Shown here in pieces: positions 58,562 through 64,000 of a stretch of 64,000 nucleotides of DNA. The DNA comes from Streptomyces sclerotialus (lineage in GTDB: Bacteria > Actinomycetota > Actinomycetes > Streptomycetales > Streptomycetaceae). Both the position numbers and the translations under genes were made by a program. Each line of letters begins with the position of its first letter. Position 1 is the stretch's first letter. The stretch covers positions 62,001-126,000 of the forward strand of contig JODX01000010.1 in the NCBI GenBank assembly GCA_000719105.1, read 5' to 3'. The notes under the pieces were generated by a model. The model was not told the DNA's origin. It ran no database searches and worked only from the letters and a program-made list of their open reading frames with translations.

Positions 58562-59380
58562 GTGGCAGAACTGATCACCGTCGACGACCCCGACGACCCG
58601 CGGCTGCACGACTACACGGGCCTGACCGACGTGGAGCTGCGCCGCCGGCGCGAACCCGCGGAGGGCCTGTTCATCGCCGAGGGCGAGAAGGTCGTCAGGC
58701 GGGCCGTCGACGCCGGCTACACGATGCGCTCGATGCTGCTCTCCGCCAAGTGGGTCGAGGTGATGCGCGACCTCCTCGACGAGGTCCCGGCACCGGTGTA
58801 CGTGGTGGACCCCGCGCTCGCCGAGCAGGTCACCGGCTACCACGTGCACCGCGGGGCCCTCGCCTCCATGCAGCGCAAGCCGCTGCCCACGGCGGACGAG
58901 GTGCTGGGGGCCGCCCGCCGGGTCGTGATCATGGAGTCGGTCAACGACCACACCAACATCGGCGCGATCTTCCGCTCGGCCGCCGCCCTCGGCATGGACG
59001 CGGTCCTGCTCTCCCCGGACTGCGCGGACCCGCTCTACCGGCGCAGCGTGAAGGTGTCGATGGGCTCGGTGTTCGCGGTGCCGTACGCGCGGCTGGACGC
59101 CTGGCCCAAGGATCTGTACGCGGTCCGCGAGGCCGGTTTCACCGTGCTCGCGCTCACCCCCGACGGCACGGCCAGGACGCTCGACGAGACGGCCCCGCAC
59201 CGGATGGACCGGGTCGCCCTCATGCTCGGCGCCGAGGGCGACGGACTGTCCCGGAAGGCCCTGACTGCGGCCGACGAACGGGTCCGCATCCCCATGGCCC
59301 ACGGCGTGGACTCGCTGAACGTGGGCGCGGCGGCCGCGGTCGCCTTCTACGCGGTGACGGCGGGCCGCCCCGCCTTCTGA
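58562..59380 (+). CDS. TrmH-family (SPOUT) RNA methyltransferase
   Basis: 272 residues. An N-terminal substrate-binding domain (AEGEKVVRRAVDAGYTMRSMLLS) is followed by the SPOUT fold: SVNDHTNIGAIFRSAAALGM (motif 1), VALMLGAEGDGLS (motif 2) and MAHGVDSLNVGAAAAVAFY (motif 3). It 2'-O-methylates rRNA or tRNA; thiostrepton-resistance type enzymes share this form, but the target cannot be given. The GTG start has weak GC-rich upstream sequence (GGGCAGGGCAGCAG). Confidence 0.92.
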   Translation: MAELITVDDPDDPRLHDYTGLTDVELRRRREPAEGLFIAEGEKVVRRAVDAGYTMRSMLLSAKWVEVMRDLLDEVPAPVYVVDPALAEQVTGYHVHRGALASMQRKPLPTADEVLGAARRVVIMESVNDHTNIGAIFRSAAALGMDAVLLSPDCADPLYRRSVKVSMGSVFAVPYARLDAWPKDLYAVREAGFTVLALTPDGTARTLDETAPHRMDRVALMLGAEGDGLSRKALTAADERVRIPMAHGVDSLNVGAAAAVAFYAVTAGRPAF

Positions 59381-59422
59381 CCCGGGGCACGAGCGCGGCC
59401 CGGCCCCGGCGTGGGTGCGGGC

Positions 59423-60823
59423 TCAGTCGCTCTCCAGGGTGGTGACGTACCGCTCACGCATCGGCTCGCCCCCGCCCTTCACCGGCTTGTACGACTGCTC
59501 CTGCCGTACGTCCTCCCGCACGCGCCCGTCGCCGAGTCCCCGCGCCGGTCCCTGACAGCCCTGTGCGACGGCGATCCCGAGGGCCACCAGCAGCGTCACC
59601 ACGACGAAGACGACGATCCGCTGCCGCAGCAGCCGGGGATTGGCGGGCCGCCGTGCCCCGGTCCCGTTGGTGCGGACCGCCGGACGTCCGGCGCCGCTGC
59701 GCGGTGCGGGCCTGCCGCCGGGCCGGGGAGTGCGCTGCCGCACGGGGCGGGCCCCCGACGAGGACCGCGAGCTCCCGCCGGTACGGGACGACCCCCCCGT
59801 ACGCGAGCCGTCGCCCGTCCGCGACCCTTCCCCCGTACGCGTGCCGTCCCCTGCACGGGGCGAAGGCGTGCCCTGACCCCCCTGCGCTCCCCGCGGGCGC
59901 CGCTGGGTACGCGACTCGGCGTGCGGTCCGGCGAGCCGGCCCGACGGCCGGTCGCCGTCGGTGCGCGGCCCGGGCGGGCGCGCGTCCGTGATCCCCTGCG
60001 CCTCACGGGCCGCGATCTCCTTCAGCCGCAGCGACAGTTGCAGGGTGCTGGGCCGTTCCTCCGGGTCCTTGGCGAGGCAGGCGCGGACCAGGGGGGCCAA
60101 CGCGTCCGGTACGCCGTGCAGCTGGGGCTCCTCGTGCACCACGCGGTACAGCATCACCTCGGAACTGCCGTGCCCGAACGGCGAGTCGGACATCGCCGCG
60201 TACGCGAGGGTGGCCCCGAGCGCGAAGACGTCGGTCGCCGGGGTGACGGCGGCACCGCGCACCTGCTCCGGCGCGAGGAACCCGGGCGACCCCACGGCCG
60301 TACCGACGTGGGTCAGCGTCGACGCCCCGGTCGCCCACGCGATGCCGAAGTCGATGATCCGCGGACCCTTCGGCGACAGCAGGATGTTGGACGGCTTGAG
60401 GTCACGGTGGACGACACCCGCCTCGTGCACGGCGACGAGCCCCTCGGAGAGGGCGGCCCCGATCGCGGCGACCTCGACGGCCGGCAGCGGGCCCTCCTGG
60501 GTGACCTTGTCGTGCAGCGACGGCCCGGGGACGTACTGCGTGGCGAACCACGGCCGGTCCGCCTCCAGATCCGCGGCCACCAGCCGGGCCGTGCACCCGC
60601 CCCGGATCCGCCGGGCCGCCGACACCTCGCGCGCGAACCGCGACCGGAACTCCTGGTCCTCCGCCAGATCGGGCCGGATCACCTTCAGCGCGACCCGCTG
60701 CCCCTTCCGGTCGGAACCCAGGTAGACCACGCCCATGCCGCCCGCGCCGAGCCGTCTGTGAAGCCTGAACGAGCCGACGACGCGCGGGTCCTCGCGCCTC
60801 AGGCGCATCATCGCCATGTCCAT
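59423..60823 (-). CDS. Membrane-anchored Ser/Thr protein kinase (PknB type)
   Basis: 466 residues. The kinase domain occupies about 15-270: LGAGGMGVVYLG, VALKVIRPDL (Lys), VHRDLKPSNILL and IIDFGIAWA, with GSPGFLAPEQV as activation segment end. A Ser/Arg/Thr/Gly-rich linker repeats SRTGG/DGSRTG units. A single helix (VVFVVVTLLVALGIAVAQ) precedes a 45-residue extracellular tail with no PASTA domains. ATG 60823 or 60817 are equally plausible starts after GCGGGG. Confidence 0.91.
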   Translation of the reverse strand: MDMAMMRLRREDPRVVGSFRLHRRLGAGGMGVVYLGSDRKGQRVALKVIRPDLAEDQEFRSRFAREVSAARRIRGGCTARLVAADLEADRPWFATQYVPGPSLHDKVTQEGPLPAVEVAAIGAALSEGLVAVHEAGVVHRDLKPSNILLSPKGPRIIDFGIAWATGASTLTHVGTAVGSPGFLAPEQVRGAAVTPATDVFALGATLAYAAMSDSPFGHGSSEVMLYRVVHEEPQLHGVPDALAPLVRACLAKDPEERPSTLQLSLRLKEIAAREAQGITDARPPGPRTDGDRPSGRLAGPHAESRTQRRPRGAQGGQGTPSPRAGDGTRTGEGSRTGDGSRTGGSSRTGGSSRSSSGARPVRQRTPRPGGRPAPRSGAGRPAVRTNGTGARRPANPRLLRQRIVVFVVVTLLVALGIAVAQGCQGPARGLGDGRVREDVRQEQSYKPVKGGGEPMRERYVTTLESD

Positions 60824-61019
60824 CCCCGCTGCCCGGTCCGTATGACGAGCCACAGCTTACGTTTCCGCGGCCGGGTCCGCGCAGAGGCCGCGCCCTCGCG
60901 ATCCGATGGATTGTCAGTGCCGGGTGGGACACTTGAAACGTGGTCAGGGAACAGGAGTTCGGGACGGCGCTGGGCCGGCCCTGATCCCAACGACCTGCCG
61001 CGGAAGGGGGATTGAACCC

Positions 61020-61295
61020 GTGAAGGGTGACCGTGTGGAGATCGTCGTGGACGCCGGTGACACGACGCGTACGTACGAGGTGGTGGCGAGCAGGGCGGGC
61101 CGCCGGGTGGAGACGGCGGTGCGCCGGGGCGTCGTCGAAGTGAGCGAAGTCACGCGAAGCGGCACAGTGGTACGTACGGCCCGCTTCATGGCGAACCGGG
61201 TGCTGGCCCTGGTCGAACAGCCGGTGCCGCGGGAGGACGGCTCGGAACAGTCGGGGCACACCGGACGTCCCCTCCGGGAAGACCCCGAGACGTAG
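61020..61295 (+). CDS. Small conserved-type hypothetical protein
   Basis: 91 residues, family not recognised. VKGDRVEIVVDAGDTTRTYEVV, then RAGRRVETAVRRGVVEVSEVTRSG, suggests a small beta-barrel with an acidic tail. GGAAGGGGG precedes the GTG start by about ten bases. It is divergent from the kinase gene. Confidence 0.7.
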   Translation: MKGDRVEIVVDAGDTTRTYEVVASRAGRRVETAVRRGVVEVSEVTRSGTVVRTARFMANRVLALVEQPVPREDGSEQSGHTGRPLREDPET

Positions 61296-61492
61296 GTCAC
61301 CGTCTCCACCCAGGGGAGTACGCCGCAGGTCACGGGTCATCCTCCGGGAGGCCCGGCAATCGGTACGAGGGCATGACGCCCCGCATCCGCCGCGTGCCTA
61401 CATTTATGGGCAAGCGGCGGGTGCAGCACTCGTCCCCCGAGGTCCGACGCCCGCCGCTGCCCATGACGAACCGATCGGTCAGGAGAGGGACC

Positions 61493-61702
61493 ATGGCCTA
61501 CACGGCACCGCGGACGCTGGTCCGCACTCGGGAGCGCGAGGCACACGGCGCCCCGCTGCCCACCGGTCGTGCGGGACGCCGCCATCCCCTGGTGGCGACC
61601 GCGATGGTCCTTCCCCTGGCGGCCCTGCTCCTGTACGTCTTCGGCGGCTTCGAGGCAGTGGTCACACATGCGTCGTCCGTGGGTGTGATGCTGGGGCGCT
61701 GA
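61493..61702 (+). CDS. Small single-span membrane protein
   Basis: 69 residues. A basic N-terminal 30 residues is followed by one hydrophobic span (PLVATAMVLPLAALLLYVFGG) and a short tail. AGGAGAGGG sits before ATG 61493. TACATT (61399-61404) is a possible -10. Function unknown. Confidence 0.68.
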   Translation: MAYTAPRTLVRTREREAHGAPLPTGRAGRRHPLVATAMVLPLAALLLYVFGGFEAVVTHASSVGVMLGR

Positions 61703-61790
61703 GCGGCGACCCCAGGCCCGGAAGAGCGGTCCGGGCGGGGACATCCACCCATGAAACCCCGTGGGGACGGGGGTGCGGCGGACGGCACGG

Positions 61791-61822
61791 ACGCCCGCGC
61801 GGCTGGGGAGCCGCGCGGGCGT
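61791..61822 (+). terminator. Perfect 14-bp stem with GGGG loop
   Basis: 61791-61804 pairs exactly with 61809-61822. It lies 88 nt after the small membrane protein gene and terminates it. Confidence 0.82.
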
Positions 61823-61937
61823 TGCGCCGTTGCGCCGGGGCCCGCCATGCCCCCGCCACCTGCGAGACCGGGCGCCGGCGTGGCGCCGCCCCGCGCATAG
61901 GCTCACGGACACAACCGGCCACCGCCCAGGGAGTACC

Positions 61938-62879
61938 GTGATCGCCGACGTCCTGCCCGACCTGACCCGCCGGGCCCGCCGGGCGTCCCACCCCGGGGAA
62001 GGCCGGGACGGAACCTGCGGGCACCCGGAGGCCGTGCTCGCCGAGCGTGTCGACGGTACGGTCGTCCGCCACGGCGACACGGTCGCCAAGGCCCACGCGG
62101 CCGGCACGGACCCCACGGAACTCGCCTCCCGCCTCGCCGTCGCCGCCGCGTTCCCCGACGTCCTCCTGGCCCCCCTCCGCAACGCCCCGGCGGTGCTCCA
62201 CGGCCGTCCGGCGACCTTCTGGCCGTACGGCACCCCGGTCGACCCCGAGGACCCCGACGACGCCCCCTGGGAGGCGGCCGGCGCCCTCCTCGCCCGGCTC
62301 CACCGGGCCCCCGCGCCCGCCGGTCTGCCGCCCATGCGCGGTCCCGCCAAGGCGGCCCGCGCGATCGCCCGGCTCCACGCGGCCGGTACGCATCCCGCGG
62401 CCGCGCCGGTCCTGCGGGCGTGGGCCGCGCTCCCGGCCTGGACCCGGGCCGAGCAGCCCATGCCGGACACCAGCACGCTGTGTCACGGGGACCTCCACCT
62501 CGGCCAACTCGTCCGGCACCCGGCCGGAACCGGCCCGTGGCGGCTGATCGACGTGGACGACCTGGGTGTGGGCGTCCCGGCCTGGGACCTGGCCCGCCCG
62601 GCCGCCTGGTACGCCTGCGGACTGCTCCCGCCCGACGAGTGGACCCGCTTCCTGACCGCGTACCGGCACGGGGGCGGCCCGGCGGTCCCGGCCGCCGGCG
62701 ACCCCTGGCCCGCCCTGGACGTCCCGGCCCGCGCCCTCACCGTGCAGACGGCCGCCCTCGCCGTCGCCAAGTCCGTGGCGGCGGGCCGCCCGCTGGACGA
62801 GGTGCAGCAGGCCGTGATCGACGCCTGTGCGCGAATGGCCACCACCCCACCGGAGTTGGTGCAGGATTCCACGACGTAA
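61938..62879 (+). CDS. Aminoglycoside phosphotransferase-like (APH) family kinase
   Basis: 313 residues. The Brenner-type catalytic loop LCHGDLHLGQLVRHP and the metal aspartate in RLIDVDDLGVGVPAWDLARPAAW are those of APH/choline-kinase-like enzymes. The N-lobe (RVDGTVVRHGDTVAKAH) is compact. The substrate is unknown; nothing links it to antibiotic resistance. GTG 61938 follows AGGGAG. Confidence 0.87.
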   Translation: MIADVLPDLTRRARRASHPGEGRDGTCGHPEAVLAERVDGTVVRHGDTVAKAHAAGTDPTELASRLAVAAAFPDVLLAPLRNAPAVLHGRPATFWPYGTPVDPEDPDDAPWEAAGALLARLHRAPAPAGLPPMRGPAKAARAIARLHAAGTHPAAAPVLRAWAALPAWTRAEQPMPDTSTLCHGDLHLGQLVRHPAGTGPWRLIDVDDLGVGVPAWDLARPAAWYACGLLPPDEWTRFLTAYRHGGGPAVPAAGDPWPALDVPARALTVQTAALAVAKSVAAGRPLDEVQQAVIDACARMATTPPELVQDSTT

Positions 62880-62960
62880 GGTGCAACCGACCGAAGCCGG
62901 ACAGTGTCTGTCCTGGCGAAACGTGAAGCAGCACCCGATGGCGAGGAGTTGAGCCCCACC

Positions 62961-63251
62961 ATGCATTGTCCGAAGTGCCACGCGCCGATGCAGACCTTCA
63001 ACCGGAACGGCGTCCAGATCGAGCAGTGCAGCGGCTGCCGCGGGATATTCCTCGACTACGGCGAGCTGGAGGCGCTGACCCGCGTGGAGGCCCAGTGGTC
63101 GCAGCCGGCGCCGCCGCCCCCGGGCGCCCCGCAGGCCTACCCGGCCGCTCCCGCCGCCCCCGCCTGGGGCGCCCCGCACCATGGCGGTCACGGTGGCCAC
63201 TACGGCCACAAGCGTCACAAGAGCTTCGGTCACATGCTGTTCTCCAGCTGA
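62961..63251 (+). CDS. TFIIB-type zinc-ribbon protein
   Basis: 96 residues. MHCPKCHAPM and IEQCSGCRGIFLDYGELEAL form a zf-TFIIB zinc ribbon (two CxxC knuckles). A Pro/Ala linker and a His/Gly-rich tail (HHGGHGGHYGHKRHKS) follow, possibly metal-binding. ATG 62961 was preferred since the fold begins there; GAGGAG is 13 bases upstream. Confidence 0.85.
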   Translation: MHCPKCHAPMQTFNRNGVQIEQCSGCRGIFLDYGELEALTRVEAQWSQPAPPPPGAPQAYPAAPAAPAWGAPHHGGHGGHYGHKRHKSFGHMLFSS

Positions 63252-63272
63252 TCCGGCCCGCGCGGCACGCAG

Positions 63273-63306
63273 AAGCCCCCGGCCGTACGGAACGGCCGGG
63301 GGCTTC
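63273..63306. terminator. Bidirectional hairpin between zinc-ribbon gene and tRNA operon
   Basis: GAAGCCCC (63273-63280) pairs with GGGGCTTC (63299-63306) and GGCCGT (63282-63287) with ACGGCC (63293-63298), with one bulged C. It lies six bases past the 3' end of the last tRNA-Val. Confidence 0.78.
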
Positions 63307-63312
63307 GGTGTG

Positions 63313-63384
63313 TGGACGATACTGGGATTGAACCAGTGACCTCTTCCGTGTCAGGGAAGCGCTCTCCCGCTGAGCTAATCGTCC
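63313..63384 (-). tRNA. tRNA-Val (GAC)
   Basis: 72-nt cloverleaf on the minus strand. The acceptor stem GGACGAT/ATCGTCC carries discriminator A; CTTCC-CTGACAC-GGAAG is the anticodon arm with anticodon GAC; the T loop is TTCAATC. CCA is not encoded. Third Val gene in transcription order. Confidence 0.96.
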
Positions 63385-63417
63385 TCGGGACCAGAGCCGG
63401 AGGCCCTGGGTGCTGCG

Positions 63418-63489
63418 TGCGCGATACTGGGATTGAACCAGTGACCTCTTCCGTGTCAGGGAAGCGCTCTCCCGCTGAGCTAATCGCGC
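63418..63489 (-). tRNA. tRNA-Val (GAC), variant acceptor stem
   Basis: Same body and GAC anticodon as its neighbours, but the acceptor stem is GCGCGAT/ATCGCGC. The changed positions are compensated on both strands, so the stem stays paired and the gene should be functional. Confidence 0.95.
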
Positions 63490-63526
63490 GGGGGATCCGG
63501 AGATCCGTGAGGATCCGAAGATCCAG

Positions 63527-63598
63527 TGGACGATACTGGGATTGAACCAGTGACCTCTTCCGTGTCAGGGAAGCGCTCTCCCGCTGAGCTAATCGTCC
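63527..63598 (-). tRNA. tRNA-Val (GAC)
   Basis: Identical in sequence to the copy at 63313-63384 (acceptor GGACGAT/ATCGTCC, anticodon GAC). First of the three Val genes in transcription order. Confidence 0.96.
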
Positions 63599-63602
63599 TT
63601 GG

Positions 63603-63673
63603 AGGTGGAGACGGGATTTGAACCCGTGTAGACGGCTTTGCAGGCCGTTGCCTCGCCTCTCGGCCACTCCACC
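63603..63673 (-). tRNA. tRNA-Cys (GCA)
   Basis: 71-nt cloverleaf, acceptor GGTGGAG/CTCCACC with the Cys-typical discriminator U. The anticodon loop CTGCAAA carries GCA; T-loop TTCAAAT. Second gene in the tRNA operon. Confidence 0.96.
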
Positions 63674-63712
63674 CGGAGTGCAGGGGTTCGGGAAGATCCC
63701 CTGCTTCCTTCG

Positions 63713-63785
63713 AGCGGACGACGAGGCTCGAACTCGCGACCTCAACCTTGGCAAGGTTGCGCTCTACCAACTGAGCTACGTCCGC
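63713..63785 (-). tRNA. tRNA-Gly (GCC)
   Basis: 73-nt cloverleaf, acceptor GCGGACG/CGTCCGC with discriminator U. The anticodon loop TTGCCAA carries GCC; T-loop TTCGAGC. First gene in the tRNA operon, directly after the promoter. Confidence 0.96.
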
Positions 63786-63827
63786 TTGTCGTTTCCGTTT
63801 CGCTTCCGCGTCCCGGCGACGTGTTGA

Positions 63828-63855
63828 ACTCTAGCGGATTCCCGGGCCAGTACAA
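63828..63855 (-). promoter_or_regulatory. tRNA operon promoter
   Basis: On the minus strand TTGTAC (63855-63850) and TAGAGT (63833-63828) are 16 bp apart, close to consensus, about 40 nt before tRNA-Gly. Confidence 0.72.
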
Positions 63856-63929
63856 AAACGCGTTTGTGCAGCGTGCTGCGGTGCCCCTGGTCCGGGGGCT
63901 GGTCAGGGCCCCTCTCCGGGCGTCCGCCC

Positions 63930-63935
63930 TAGACT
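63930..63935 (+). promoter_or_regulatory. Leaderless-type -10 for the last gene
   Basis: TAGACT ends seven bases before the GTG at 63943, the spacing expected when transcription starts on the start codon. Confidence 0.55.
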
Positions 63936-63942
63936 CGACAGC

Positions 63943-64000
63943 GTGCTCGACCTGCTTCCTCTCGCCCGTTTCGGCGGCCTCGTCGCCACCGGCCTCGCCG
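63943..64000 (+). CDS. Start of an unidentified gene (19 codons)
   Basis: GTG followed by LDLLPLARFGGLVATGLA, an N-terminus that may open a hydrophobic or signal segment. The gene runs off the window. No ribosome site is present, which fits the leaderless -10 just upstream. Too short to assign. Confidence 0.5.
   Translation, partial: MLDLLPLARFGGLVATGLA

Noticed and set aside
63230..63770. Minus-strand and plus-strand ORFs across the tRNA cluster
   Set aside because: They translate the tRNA genes themselves (repeated SAGERFPDTEEVTGSIPVS strings), a known annotation artefact.

Overview
This is a high-GC, gene-dense chromosomal segment from a Streptomyces-type actinomycete. The signs are almost exclusively G/C third codon positions, frequent GTG starts, ATGA/GTGA operon overlaps, probable leaderless promoters (a TAnnnT hexamer 6-8 nt before the start), F420-type oxidoreductases, NsdA-like and SpoIIE-type regulators, and the pheST, argCJBDR, metNIQ and cobalamin gene neighbourhoods typical of Streptomyces core chromosome. 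No insertion sequence, prophage or CRISPR array was seen.

Layout. 1-9.4 kb: end of a TrmH methyltransferase, a soluble histidine kinase, pheS-pheT, a SpoIIE-type phosphatase, an NsdA-like TPR regulator and a NUDIX hydrolase. 9.4-19.6 kb: a small coiled-coil membrane protein, 3-hydroxybutyryl-CoA dehydrogenase, a secreted GHL10 glycosidase-like protein, a DUF1918 protein, a divergent DMT exporter/MocR regulator pair, a DUF6314-like protein, a secreted GH51 arabinofuranosidase and an F420-type LLM oxidoreductase. 19.6-24.5 kb: the overlapping arginine operon argC-argJ-argB-argD-argR behind an ARG box promoter. 24.5-27.2 kb: a flavinylation/electron-transfer cluster (apbE, a rearranged FMN-binding gene, a ferric-reductase-like membrane protein). 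27.3-33.2 kb: a three-gene accessory operon headed by a 1638-residue caspase/HSP90-ATPase/winged-helix fusion, the strongest candidate here for an under-described immunity or cell-death system. 33.2-37.9 kb: an L,D-transpeptidase, a PNPOx-like protein, a multiply frameshifted secreted-protein pseudogene, then argG and argH. 38-46.4 kb: an aldo/keto reductase, a TetR/MFS exporter pair, an acyltransferase, a Tat-exported glycerophosphodiesterase, a sigma-like factor, a GNAT, two small membrane proteins and a HAD phosphatase. 46.5-50.6 kb: a Cys/Met-rich leader peptide with a downstream hairpin, then metN-metI and two tandem metQ lipoproteins. 50.7-61 kb: a RimJ-type acetyltransferase, cobL, a BluB-CobT fusion with a very long disordered N-terminus behind a structured leader, cysG, a TrmH methyltransferase and a Ser/Thr kinase. 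61-64 kb: small proteins, an APH-like kinase, a zinc-ribbon protein and a five-tRNA operon (Gly, Cys, Val, Val, Val), ending with the first codons of another gene.

How the genes work together. argCJBDR plus argG/argH give the whole ornithine-to-arginine path with its repressor, and ARG-box-like dyads lie at both promoters. cobL, BluB-CobT and CysG serve cobalamin/siroheme synthesis. MetNIQ imports methionine, apparently under translational attenuation. ApbE, the FMN-binding protein and the ferric-reductase-like protein would form an extracytoplasmic flavin electron-transfer chain, but the flavin carrier gene is broken as read. All function calls come from reading motifs and gene order, without database searches.
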